Shown one piece after another: positions 11,111 to 29,048 of a stretch of 64,000 bases of DNA. Numbering within the stretch: the first letter of the stretch is position 1; every line of letters begins with the position of its first letter. The stretch lies in NCBI GenBank assembly GCA_030435675.1, contig CM059623.1, positions 6,164,012 through 6,228,011 on the forward strand. The letters run 5' to 3'. Both the position numbers and the translations under genes were made by a program. The notes under the pieces are model-generated. The model worked only from the letters and a program-made list of their open reading frames with translations, was not told where the DNA came from and searched no databases. This DNA comes from Steinernema hermaphroditum. Lineage: Eukaryota > Nematoda > Chromadorea > Rhabditida > Steinernematidae.

Positions 11111-14100
11111 TCATTTGGCTTCCGAACGGTGCGTTTGAGTAACGGCTGCGCTGGCTAGGAGGGACAAGTTATCCACGTTGTCTTCGTCCTGCTCCGCCGA
11201 AGCGTTCGCCTCGCCTTTCGCCATTGCGCTGCTGCTCTGGGGCAAAGTTTCGCTCTGCAGCCAGTAGGCACCATCCGAGTCCGACGGGGGAGGGGCGTGG
11301 GAGATCTCCGACGCTGCAGCACAGATGCCTTCAACGTCTTCTTGGCCAGCGCTGACAAACAGAGAGTAGTCGGGAACTTCTTCGGTGTCTTCGACTCCGA
11401 TCGGCAAACCCGTCCTAAAACATAACCGTAGCCAGGAAGCAAAGGTGGCTGCGTACACTGCGTCGATTCCGTCCAGCAAGAAATCCATCGAAGGCGCCGG
11501 CTCTTCCTGAACCGGTTCAGCGTTAGGATGCACTTGATGCATCTCGTGACCTTCTGTTTGGTACGATGTGCTGAGGGGTTCGGCAGATTCTGCATCTCCG
11601 TAGGCAATACCACTTGGACCAGGCTGTCCGCTGTCGTAGATAAGACCCTGGTCTTGAGCATAACTGACAGGGACGTGAGTTTGATTTATTGAGTAATTCT
11701 GAAAGAGATGAAGAGGTGAACGAAGGAGAGAGTTCGGAGACATACCGTATCATATTCCATCGGAGCAGGCATAGACTCGACGACCTCATAAGCGTTCGCG
11801 TTCTGAGGAACTGCCGACACTTCGTTACGTGTGCGGATATACAGAGGAGCTCCTCCCTGTCTTGAAGTCACGACGGGGACGCCGCCGCCGCCCACTGGCC
11901 CCTGACGGATGATGGTTACCGGCTTCCGGGAACTTCCGAACGACCTGTACTGCACAATTTGCGGTTGGGTCCTTGCTGACTGCACCGCCTGATACGAAGA
12001 CGGTTGTGAGGCGGACATCTGCCTGGACGTCACTTGAGAAGGGATCGCTGTGGTCAGCGTCACTCTTCCGCGCGTGCTGGGTGGAGTACGGTAGAGGATT
12101 CTGGTGACGCCTCGCACGCTCTGATTTCCAACAGGCCGCAAGTACTCCCCAGATACAGTACGAACCGGCTGTGAAGACGATGGTCCGTGCTGCATTGGCA
12201 CCGGTTGGAGGACCATGGGAGACGGTTCTACGGGCATCAGCACACTCTGACCCGGTGCCGGATCCATTCTTCTTCGCTGCATCGGCGGTGGCGACAGATC
12301 ATTGGGAGAGTGCTTCCCTCTGCGCCGAGATTCGGTTCCGGTGGAACTCAATGCTGGAGAAACGGTGGAAGACGAAGGATAACTCATGTCGCCGATATAG
12401 TGTCCATCGGGCTGACGGCCAGAACTTGTAGCTTTATTGAAGTTTGATGGATGGAACGGCCTGGTGCGCGCCGATGAGTTGTCCTGCAGGTGCTTCTGCT
12501 TGTCCAGCATGGCTCTGTTCTGGGATTTCCTGCCACCGCGGGTCGAACCGTAGGCACTTTCACGAGCGGCAGTTCGGCGTTCAACAGAGTTCTGTCGTTT
12601 TCGGAATACTTCGTAGTCACTGCTGAGCTGTGGAGGCAGGATAAACCCTTCCTCATCATCCGATGTGTCGATTACGGACGTCGCGTTCGAACGACGATCA
12701 CCGGACTTTACTACATCCTCCACGAGCTTCAAGGCGCTTATACTGTGGCTGGAGATCGTCGGCCGCTCCTTCGGCGAACACAGCGCCAGAGTTTTCTTCA
12801 TTTCACGTGTGAGATGTGCCGGATCAAGAACGACCTGTTCGAAACCAGGCGACGTAGTAGACGGTTCTTCTCGTACAGAGTGTGCAATTCTAGGGAACCG
12901 GGTGGAGTGGCGGTAGCACTTGATGTCGCCGTCCTTGAAGATATCAAGAACTGGACGACTGCACACAGTGCACTGTGACATCAGCATTTGTTCCTTGTCA
13001 AGCAAAATATCTAAATTTATCGAATGAATTACAAACGAGGGTGGAAAACACATACGTTCCAAACAGTACTTGGAGTACGGTAAAGATGTGTTGTCGCAAG
13101 AGATTTCCTTGAATATGACGCGGCTTGCTGAATTCTCCACTTCATCCTCGGTCATGTCACCGCAAACACTCGCCAGCACATGCTCCACGACGAGTTTAAC
13201 GCTCAGTTCAACGTTATCTGAAACGACTGCATGCATGACCTGACTGGAGGCGGTAATCCGTTACCGTCATCACTTCCAACAACGACGCGCTCCTTCCTTA
13301 CTCTTCCACATTTGCGATACCTTTCGCCATCTAATGGCATCTGGTTTTCATAGCCTTCTGTCTTCAGCTTCTCCAGGTAGTCCTTGTATTCTTTTTTGCA
13401 AAACCTATGCTTCAGATAATTTCTGCTCCGGAGCATCTCCTTCTTCAGGTCTTTTTGATGTTTAGTGTGCGCCACCAAACGGCCTAAATTGGCGAGTTGA
13501 AAAGCAAAGAAATAATTTAAGGGTACGAACCATAATTTTCTCGATCTTCTAACATTTTGTCATATGCTTCTTGAAGACGATCGTTAGAGTCGATTTCAAG
13601 GTACCTCTCGAAATCTTCTAGCTCCCGTATATCGTTCTCTAGCTTCTCAATGGACCGCCTAACATATTCTTGCGGCGTTAGCATGACACCATGGCTGAAA
13701 TAGAAGATTTCATACACATATGCATACGGTTACTCACTCGAAGGAGTCATGGGTCCCAGAAATGTTGGAAGAAATACCACCCACATGAATAGGAGTATTC
13801 TGAGGCTTCAGCAAGTCAACTCGATCCACATTTGAGGTTGCGTCCACTTCGACACGAATTGCTCCACGGTACGTTAGCGCATCGAGTTCTTCTGTATCCT
13901 TAACAGCTGCTGCTGCGCGTTGCTTAACAAATTCTGCATGCTGAAACCGAATATCAGATAACAGCTGTGAAATGGAGAAATCACCTGACGACAGTACCCG
14001 TGTGAGTCCACCAAATTTCTTACTACTTGATTCACGCACTGTAAGTTGGTTTTTCCCGAAACATATGAGCAGTAATAAACGGTATCGGACATTCTATGCT

Positions 14101-14179
14101 GTGAAACCAGGTAAGAGCCCGCGTTGAAACAACCATGCACTGATTCTGGAATGGATCGTCTTGAAACACTCAATGACAT
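11111..14179 (-). CDS. sumv-1: KANSL2-like NSL-complex subunit with two zf-C3Hc3H modules
   Basis: Nuclear subunit expected in the MOF-NSL histone acetyltransferase complex. Minus-strand exons: 14179-13985, 13940-13738, 13694-13531, 13483-13265, 13217-13056, 13010-11746 and 11698-11111, all phase-consistent, about 930 residues. The first Cys/His module spans exons 1-2 ([19 protein letters not shown], and YCRQ joined to HAEF, which completes the Cys-x2-His). The second is at the exon 5/6 join: [15 protein letters not shown] and KCYRHS. This paired C3Hc3H arrangement is typical of KANSL2 and INO80D. The rest is low complexity, rich in Pro, Ser, Gln and Arg. The 45-bp intron 13011-13055 and a possible 42-bp intron in the last exon (near 11413-11454) are multiples of three, so retention would not break the frame. 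The symbol follows the C. elegans KANSL2 relative from memory. Confidence 0.8.
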
Positions 14180-14458
14180 GTTCGAAGCACGCTAACAACA
14201 AACTATGCAAGTACTACTTCGAACGCAAAGGCCGAAACACATTTTGAAATATGTTTTGAAAAAGGTTAGTAATGTGCACTGATGTGTTCTCCCTCACACT
14301 TATAAAAACGGTCGCGATTGTCCGAAGAGCGTGGCGCGATAATTGGTCAGCGCGCATTCGCCTCAAGCGATCGCAGTAGTGGAACCAAATCCGGATTTCT
14401 GAAGTAGCCCATATAAGACTGCATTCTAGAGGCGCAGGCACAGTCGTCCTCATCGAAC
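14180..14458. promoter_or_regulatory. divergent promoter region between KANSL2-like gene and collagen
   Basis: 279 bp between divergent starts. TATAAAAA at 14301-14308 and ATATAAG at 14411-14417 point toward the collagen; the second lies 47 nt upstream of its start and is the better core-promoter candidate. Confidence 0.45.
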
Positions 14459-15533
14459 ATGGACGAGAAGGACCGTCGCAGCCTGCGGCCGGTGGCGTTC
14501 GCTGCCATCGTGTTCAGTACAGTGGCGCTCACCTCCTGCCTCATCACGTTCCCCCTTATTCTCCACTATATTCAGACCCTCGAGTCGAGCGTCCAAGTGG
14601 ACCTCGACTTCTGCAGGGCTCGCGCGCGCGATATGTGGAAGGAGATGCTGGATATCGAGACCAGAGGAAAGAAGGATGCCGCGAAAATGGCGCGTATTCT
14701 GATGAACCACCGCCAACTCACCAAGCGCGACACCATCCGCGAATTCTGGGAGCGCCGTCTTCACGACATGGAGCTCCGTGACGATCCCATCTTCGACTCA
14801 TCTGGAGGCGGATGTAAGTACTGATCCGAACGCCAACCCTACGTGCATCTATAGGCTGCTCATGCCACAGAGGCCCCCCAGGCCCTCCGGGAGTTCCGGG
14901 CCGCGATGGCGCAAACGGAATCGACGGGGAAATGGGACCGATTGGCCCTCCTGGCCCCCCGGCGCCTCCAGGACCCGATCCGCAATCACTATTCCCTCCC
15001 CAATGCCCATGTGAGGCCCCTCAAGGAGAAATGGGGCCGAAGGGACCTCCAGGCCCTGATGGGCCGCCAGGCTCACCGGGACAAAACGGAGACGATGGCA
15101 AACCCGGAGATCAAGGACCGCGAGGACCCCCCGGTCTTCCAGGACAACCTGGACAGCCTGGACGTGCCGGACCACCCGGAGAACCCGGAAGCTACAAGAC
15201 CGAAACTGGTCAGCATGGCCGCCCAGGTGCTCCCGGTCGTCCAGGGCCTCCTGGAAATCCTGGACCGACAGGTACGAAAATCCCCCAGAACAGTAAAAAT
15301 CTCCTCCGTCCGTTTTAGGAAAGAACGGTAACGATGGACAACCCGGAGGTGCCGGACCGCCGGGACCTCCTGGACCACCAGGCCAACCTGGACCCAATGG
15401 TCAGCCGGGAGGACCAGGAAGCAGCGGAGAGCCAGGTAAACTCATGCGCAGAAAAACACTCTTAACGGGCTATTTAGGAGCACCTGGAAGCTGCGACCAC
15501 TGTCCGCCCGCCCGTCTCGCGCCAGGATACTGA
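14459..15533 (+). CDS. cuticle collagen
   Basis: Structural protein of the nematode exoskeleton. Exons 14459-14813, 14855-15271, 15319-15435 and 15478-15533 (introns 41, 47 and 42 bp) encode 314 residues. The N-terminal domain has a membrane/signal-anchor segment ([17 protein letters not shown]), then the conserved LPLI-type box and [14 protein letters not shown]. Basic sites such as TKRDT around residue 93 could be subtilisin processed. Gly-X-Y blocks are interrupted by cysteine knots: CCSC before the first block, CPC between the first two, and a C-terminal CDHC. Four separate Gly-X-Y stretches match the col/dpy/rol/sqt superfamily. All introns are in phase 1 and interrupt glycine codons, apart from the first, which splits a Cys codon. 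AATAAA is at 15568-15573. Which C. elegans collagen it corresponds to cannot be decided here. Confidence 0.95.
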
Positions 15534-16213
15534 ACTTCTCAGTTTGATCTGTGTACACAAAAAGAACAATAAAGACCGCTCAACACAAAGCACATCCCGC
15601 GCACCCCTTACAGAGAGAAATATTTCCAGTCAAAAAATGCGCCAAAAAGAAGCGCCTAAACCGAACGTCGGAAATATCTTCCGCCTAAGGAGAAGCGCGA
15701 AAAAACACGCGAGCCAGTGTCTCTACAAACACGCGAAGTGCTCATCTTATTCTACGCCGGGAGATTCAGAGGAACATCTCAGAAAAACCCTAGTGGATCA
15801 GAAGCCAAAACGCTCCAGAGCGGGTTTGGAGCGGCACCTGGCAACGGCGCGCCCGCTGCGCGCCAACAACGGGAACGATGGCCGGTGTGACGTTGTGATA
15901 CAACGGCCGCCCACAAGCGAGTTCGTTCGTTTCGAGCCGAATTCCACTTGATCTCACTCTGCAGCCCTAGGGCATCGAGAATCTTGAGGTTTCAGTTGAT
16001 CGGAGGCCGTACTTCGCGCCAGTTTCGATCCTTTTTCTGATGTGTCAATGCAGTATTGTTATCTCTGCGAGACCTACAACTTTGCAAACGTTTCGGAAAG
16101 TTAGAACTCTGCAGTCTTGGATTTTGAGTTTTCAGTTTCTTCTTTTGGGGCGCCGCGATGAAAGCGTTCAGTTCAATTTTTGACGCTCTTTCCGTGTTCT
16201 ACTGAGAACTTCT
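15534..16213. other. intergenic region upstream of IMP4
   Basis: After the collagen polyA signal at 15568 I see no gene. The 135-codon frame at 15544-15951 starts inside the collagen 3' UTR, is basic and has no domain, so I do not call it. A pyrimidine-rich stretch and acceptor precede IMP4. Confidence 0.4.
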
Positions 16214-16219
16214 GTTTCA
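16214..16219 (+). other. trans-splice acceptor for IMP4
   Basis: The TTTCAG acceptor occurs 6 nt before the IMP4 start codon with no upstream in-frame exon, the usual arrangement for spliced-leader addition in nematodes. Confidence 0.6.
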
Positions 16220-16225
16220 GGTATT

Positions 16226-17107
16226 ATGATTCGACGAGAAGCCCGCCTTCGCCGCGAGTACATCTACCGCAAGAGCGTCGAGGAGAAGCAGCGCGCCCTA
16301 GAGGAGAAGCGACAGCGCGTGAAAGCAGCCATCGATGACAACAAGGCGATCCCGACCGACCTGCGCGACGAAGCCATCGACCTTCTTAAGGACTCGAAAT
16401 GGGGCGGCCAGATCAACGAAATTGATGATGAATACCGCTGGGCCGGGACGAAGGATCCGAAAGTTGTCATCACCACTAGCCGCGATCCGTCGGCAAAGCT
16501 GAAGGCGTTCGCGAAAGAAATCCGCCTCCTCTTCCCGAATGCCCAGAGAATGAACCGCGGTAACTACGACTTGAAGATGCTGGTGCAGTCGTGCCGAGGG
16601 AACGACGTTACGGACTTCATCGTCATCAACGAAACCCGAGGAGTTCCCGACGGAATCACGGTCTGCCATCTGCCGTTCGGTCCGACCGCCTTCTTCACCA
16701 TCCAGAACGCAGTTATGCGCCACGATATTCCCGATTCCGCCCGCATGTCCGAGCAGTACCCCCATCTGATCTTCAACAACATGAATTCGAAAACTGGACA
16801 GCGACTCACATCCATTCTGAAGTACCTGTTCCCTGTGCCGAAGACTGACAGCTCCAGAATCATGACTTTTGACAACCAAGAGGACTTCATTTCATTCCGT
16901 CATCATACCTGGAAGAAGGGAGAAGGCAAGGAAATCGAGCTGACCGAGGTTGGACCGCGATTTGAGATGAGACCGTACAAAATCCTACGAGGCACTCTGG
17001 ACAACATGGAAGCCGCGGAAACTGAATGGGCCCTCCGACCGTATATGAACAGTACTGGAAAGAAGCAGCAGTTGTCCACGGGACCCATGAATCTTGATGA
17101 CGAGTGA
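16226..17107 (+). CDS. IMP4: U3 snoRNP protein IMP4 (Brix domain)
   Basis: Nucleolar component of the Mpp10-Imp3-Imp4 complex that joins U3 snoRNA to pre-rRNA in the small-subunit processome. A single 293-residue exon, close to 291 in vertebrates. The N-terminal helical segment (RREARLRREYIYRKS) and EYRWAG are strongly family-like. The Brix domain follows, with ITTSRDPS, NAQRMNRG, LPFGPTAFFT, YLFPVPK, ISFRHH and the C-terminal LTEVGPRFEMRPY. The intronless structure is unusual for this window. PWP2, in the same processome, lies 1.4 kb downstream on the same strand. Confidence 0.97.
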   Translation: MIRREARLRREYIYRKSVEEKQRALEEKRQRVKAAIDDNKAIPTDLRDEAIDLLKDSKWGGQINEIDDEYRWAGTKDPKVVITTSRDPSAKLKAFAKEIRLLFPNAQRMNRGNYDLKMLVQSCRGNDVTDFIVINETRGVPDGITVCHLPFGPTAFFTIQNAVMRHDIPDSARMSEQYPHLIFNNMNSKTGQRLTSILKYLFPVPKTDSSRIMTFDNQEDFISFRHHTWKKGEGKEIELTEVGPRFEMRPYKILRGTLDNMEAAETEWALRPYMNSTGKKQQLSTGPMNLDDE

Positions 17108-17321
17108 AGAGGGCAAGAAACTTCTTGCATCTGTTGTTGATTGTTATCTTTGTTATCGTCCTTGTTGCTGCTGTTACTGACTGTGCATAAAACCACATGC
17201 AATATTGCGTTCTGTTTCTGTTAATAGGAGTTGGATGGTGTGGGTTTGTCAGCGAAGAATAATCAGCTAACAATGCTATATAAGACTGGCATCATGTTGA
17301 CGGGTAAAAGGGTAAAATCTA
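17108..17321. other. IMP4 3' flank
   Basis: T- and GTT-rich 3' untranslated sequence. No AATAAA is obvious. No gene seen. Confidence 0.3.
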
Positions 17322-17390
17322 GGTCCTGGCGGGGTTCGAACCGGCGACCTTCTGCGCGTGAAGCAGACGTGACCACTACACCACAGAACT
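17322..17390 (-). tRNA. tRNA-Val(CAC), degenerate, probable pseudogene
   Basis: Read on the minus strand: acceptor AGTTCTG against CAGGACC, D arm GTG/CAC around GTAGTGG, anticodon stem TCTGC/GCAGA with loop TTCACGC (anticodon CAC), variable AGGTC, and T loop TTCGAAC. Defects: an A-C mismatch at position 1-72, a D loop about 3 nt short, and one C-C mismatch in the T stem. Box A-like TGGTGTAGTGG and box B GGTTCGAAC remain, so it may still be transcribed or be the source of a SINE head. Length is 69 nt. Confidence 0.7.
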
Positions 17391-17969
17391 ACTCTCCTAT
17401 ATCTTGTCAACTTTACTAAATGACCTCCACCACCAATTTCTACAGAGGTCAGACAGAGCAGCGAGTTTACGAGTTTTTACGAGTTTATTTCGTGAATCAA
17501 AGGCTTACGCCTTGCACGACACCGAATAATCAACAAACAGAGGATGTCTCGTTACAGCCGGCATCCCTGGAGCGGCGTGGATGTCGAACCGGTCGGAGAC
17601 GGCGCGCTTCACGGGACATCTGGGACTCGACAAAACTTCGGATCCGGCAGCCGAACATCCTCTTCGCGGGCGTTTGTGGCACAGTGGAGGCTTCTGAGCT
17701 AACATCTGCTTCGAAGAGACGGTTCCTTGCTCCGAAAATTGTGTTTTCACCGGTGGTGGTGTCCTGGTTTTCACCGGTGGTGGTATTCCTGGCGTCGGAC
17801 ATCTTGTTGTCAGCGGTGGTGGGACTACGGCTTCCGGGTGTCCCAATTCCCTCTGGAAGCCGGAAAACTCATACATGCCACAGGGTTTGCCATCAGACCG
17901 ACCGCGGGGACCGACCGCTCGCCACCGCGACACAAATGTGTCTATGACAACACGAATTCGGACAGAGCA

Positions 17970-18304
17970 GCATATATGCGATTTCAGGGGATAGACGTTC
18001 GCCGGGCGTCGTGGCGGGCGCCTGTAAATCGGCTTCCCGATGGCAGAGAGCGGGAACGGAGTGCCGCGCGGAGTCCTCTGTTGGCGTCGGCCGGCGGAAA
18101 CCGAGCGTCCAGGCCAAGCGCTGCGTCGACAAGAGTCGTTGGGAGGAGTCCCGGTGGCACTGGTCGCATAATGAGGGATGGACGGCTCAGGGCCGAAAGG
18201 CAGCAGGCAAAAGTCCCCGCGCAGAGACAGTGGTCGGATAGCGCACGCGAGTCGGTCGTCCACCGGAGCCGTGCTCAGATCCTCAGACCTGTGATCGTTT
18301 TGAT
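17970..18304 (+). repeat. dispersed repeat, copy 1
   Basis: About 330 bp that recur in inverted orientation at 61014-61344 with roughly 90 percent identity and almost no indels (for example CGTCGTGGCGGGCGCCTGTA here, its complement near 61288). It sits between IMP4 and PWP2. The minus-strand frame is open across this copy and continues to 17505. No terminal repeats or target duplications were found, so its class is unknown. Confidence 0.8.
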
Positions 18305-18500
18305 TCGGTACCCTCGGAGACTCCTGAAACGAAATGCATGGGTTGCCGTGTTTCGCTACTGTATCTCCAAACCCTTCGTGATTTTGTGCTGAAACCAACT
18401 GCTCCGTATTCCGTATCTGTCTTTGTATACTTCTGGCGGTCCGTAAAATCGTAAAATTGATTTTTGCCTTTCTGTTGTTTCAGATTCGTCGAGGGCGACG

Positions 18501-21500
18501 ATGAACACCGACTTCAGAGTAAGGTCTCGTTTATATGTGTCTCTTCATGGTCTCTTTCTTTAGTTCGCCGATTTGGTAGGTTCAGTTTACAAGAACGGAA
18601 ATATTACGTTCACTGCTGATGGAAACAGCATTGTCAGTCCGGTTGGTAACAAGGTCAAGTGTTATGACTTGAAGAAGTATGTGCTTGATGCGACTTCGTC
18701 CACAAAGATGTAATTTCAGCAACCTTTCAACGACGTTCTCCTTCGATTCCGCCTTCAACATCGCTTGCCTCGCGATCACCCCTAAAGGATCACATGCCTT
18801 TTACGTCAATGAAGGTTGCTTTTCTTACTTTGCATCTCTTAACTGGCTAATAAACCTTTAGCCGGCGTCGGTGTTTACGCCAATCTCGAATCTCAAACCG
18901 TTCTTCACAGAGTACGATTCGGAAGAGTTGTCAAATGCGTTAGTTTCTCGCCCAATGGAAAGTAAATTGCTTTCTCTTCTTTGTTCCTAAACTAACTACT
19001 GTTGCCTTTAGACGTCTCGCTGTTTGTAATATGGGTGAAGTACACATTTTCAACTTGCACTCGGTGACACACACCGTGTACAATCCGTTTGTTTTGGAGA
19101 CCGTATACAAGCTATCGAGTGAAAACGTTACTCATGTTTCTTGGAGCGATGACTCTATGTAAGGCTTACTCTATATCTGAAGCTTCAGTATCCTGGGTTT
19201 CCCTCTAGATTTCTTGTCGCCGGTACCGAGGACAAGAAGGCGTGTGTGATGCCGGCACGCCGGATCTATGCCAACTGCGGTGTGCATTCGCTTGGATCGC
19301 AGAAGGGGCCCGTAGTTAGTGCTTTTTTCATGAAGGGGACTTATGACGTACGTGTATCGTTGTTTTCGTTAGACCACGAAACGTGTTTAGCTGATTACGG
19401 TAGATGAGAGAGGAGGGTCCACTCATTGGGAGTGTAACATCACTAAGGATGACCTGGTGAAGCGATCGGATGTCGAAGACATGGAAAAGGAAGACGAGTT
19501 CACTAAAATCTACTACACAAAAGTTCAGAGGTATGCACCATTTATTTCCACGCTTGGATAAGTTCTCTCTTTTTCCAGGGTAAATCTCTGTGATCACTCA
19601 GGTTCAGGAAAGGGAGCAAATATTACTGCCTGTCATTTCCACCAAGGCACCTCTATCCTCGCAGCTGGATTCGACAATGGAACATTCATCATCTTGGAGA
19701 TGCCTTCGTACAACTTGATTCAAAGCTTCAAGTAGGCTTTTCGCTATGTACTTACCACGTCTACCTGCTTATTCAGCATAAGCGAAGTCCAGATCAACAG
19801 CATTGTCTTCAACAACACGGGCGATTGGATCGGCCTGGCCTGTGGCCGTGGATCGGAAGCTCAAGTCGTCGTGTGGGAGTGGCAGAGTGAAACATACGTG
19901 ATGAAGCAGCAGTCGCACGAGCAGACCATCACCACAGTCAAGTATTCCCCCGATGGAGCGTACTTGGCCACTGGTGCGGAAGATGGAAAAGTGAAGATCT
20001 GGAACTGTCGGTCGTCCTTCTGCGTTGTCACCTTTTCCGATCACACTAGGGGGGTCAGCGACGTCTGCTGGACCCAGAGCGGAAAAGCGATCCTTTCCGC
20101 CTCACTCGATGGAACAGTCAGAGCGAACGATATGAAGCGGTTCGTGAACAATGCTGTTCCACTGCGTTAAGTGCAATCTTGCAGATACCGTAACTTCCGA
20201 ACCTTGGTCTGTCCAGAGGAAACACAATTGGGAAGTCTTTGCACGGACGCTGCCGGAGAACTCGTGATGGCGTGCTCGATCATTGACTTCCAGATTTACG
20301 TGTGGAGCTTGGAGAACGGCCGTCTTCTCGATGTGCTCAACGGCCACACGGCGCCGGTGACATCGCTTTCGTGCTACCAATCAACGTTGGCCTCTGTTTC
20401 GCACGACAAGTCGATGCGCATCTGGAACGTAGTGGAGGGAGGTAGCGAATCTGCAACCCTCGTCGACGAAGGCCTGGACGTCGCTTACAGTCCGTGCGGT
20501 GTCGTGCTTGCCGCTCTTTCTTTGGGATCAGTGGTGACCCTCTTCCACGCAGCTTCGGCATCCCAGATCGGAACCATTGATGCCCAGCGGGATCTGGATG
20601 CCTCAAGATACTCCACGGATCTCATAAAGAAGAAAACCTCAGAGAAGAGCAAAACTTTCACCCGGATGGCGTTTAGTCCCGACGGATCGATGCTTCTGCT
20701 GGGAGGCCAGTCGAACTACTTCTGCCTCTACAACGTGGCTGAGCGTCTTATCGTCAAAAAGTTCCGCATTACGCGCAATTACAGTCTTGATGGAGTGAAC
20801 CTCGATGTCAACTTCCGGAAGCTGACGGAATTCGGCAACATGGATCTATTCGACAACTCGGACAGCGAAGACGAGTACAGCAAGAAGAAGATCAAGTTGC
20901 CGGGAACACGGCACTCCGACCTTTCGGAGCGAATGGCCAAACCCGTCATGAAGGTCAACGCCATCAACTTCAACCCTACTGGTATATTCTCGTGGCATTG
21001 CATAACTAAGATTGATTACTTCAGGAAAATCGTTTGCCGTCTCGACAACGGAAGGCATCCACACATACTCCGCTGACCTTCTGCGGCTTTTCGATCCGTT
21101 CGAACTCGGGATCGACGTGACGCCGAAGAAGGTGAAGGAGGCAGCTAGGAATGGTGAATTCAAAGCTGCACTCACGATGGCGCTTCGACTGAACGACTCG
21201 AAGCTGATCAAATCGATAATTGAGAACGTTCCTGTTGGACAAAGTAGATTGCCTCCTCATGTTCTCCACAAATTGCCGATGTTTAGTTGCCATGATTGCC
21301 CGAAGCATGCAGTTCGTCTACGCAGAGAGGTTACTGAAGTGGATGGCGGATAGTGGCGCCGGAGGCCTTGGTTCGCAGCTTCTTCACTTCTACCAGATCT
21401 GGCTGAAACAACTCCTCCGACAGTTCGCTCCCCAACTGAAACAGAACGCCACCCAGAACCTTTCTACAATGGTGGGAATCCAGGAGAACTCCGGACACCA

Positions 21501-21594
21501 GGTCAAGTGGCTTCAAAAGCTCTGTGACCAGAACATTTACCAAATCGAGTACCTGATGGCCGTGCGGAAAATCGCTGAAATAAGGGCCGAGTAG
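18501..21594 (+). CDS. PWP2: periodic tryptophan protein 2 (UTP-B/SSU processome WD40 protein)
   Basis: Nucleolar UTP-B subunit that scaffolds early 90S pre-ribosomes. Twelve exons: 18501-18518, 18564-18676, 18720-18814, 18862-18961, 19012-19158, 19209-19347, 19391-19530, 19579-19731, 19777-20139, 20185-20981, 21025-21243 and 21287-21594; 863 residues (yeast and human about 920). Tandem WD40 repeats form two propellers; clear blades read ITACHFHQG, TVKYSPDGAYLATGAEDGKVKIWN, and SASLDGTVRAND. An acidic segment (DNSDSEDEYSKKK) follows, then the C-terminal helical Utp-type domain (KEAARNGEFKAALTMALRLND to the end). A TTTCAG acceptor 18 nt upstream of the ATG suggests trans-splicing. The final frame shift between exons 11 and 12 is resolved by a 43-bp intron. 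Confidence 0.95.
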
Positions 21595-21716
21595 GCATCT
21601 TATTGTTACTGCTGTTATCAATTGTTGCTCTTGATTGTTGTTGCACACCGTTGTTGAATTTGTTAACTTTGGAAGCAAATGTCTTTATCGTACAAAGTGG
21701 CAAATTTGCGGGAAGC

Positions 21717-29032
<7,316 letters not shown>

Positions 29033-29048
29033 TTTCAGAGCAGAGAGA

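Noticed and set aside
15544..15951. 135-codon plus ORF after the collagen
   Set aside because: Begins in the collagen 3' UTR, spans its AATAAA, and has a basic random-like composition.
17505..18398. 297-codon minus-strand ORF between IMP4 and PWP2
   Set aside because: It overlaps the dispersed repeat and extends into low-complexity Pro/Val-rich sequence; no splice sites, start context or domain. I treat it as part of a repeat, although its frame conservation is listed as a finding.
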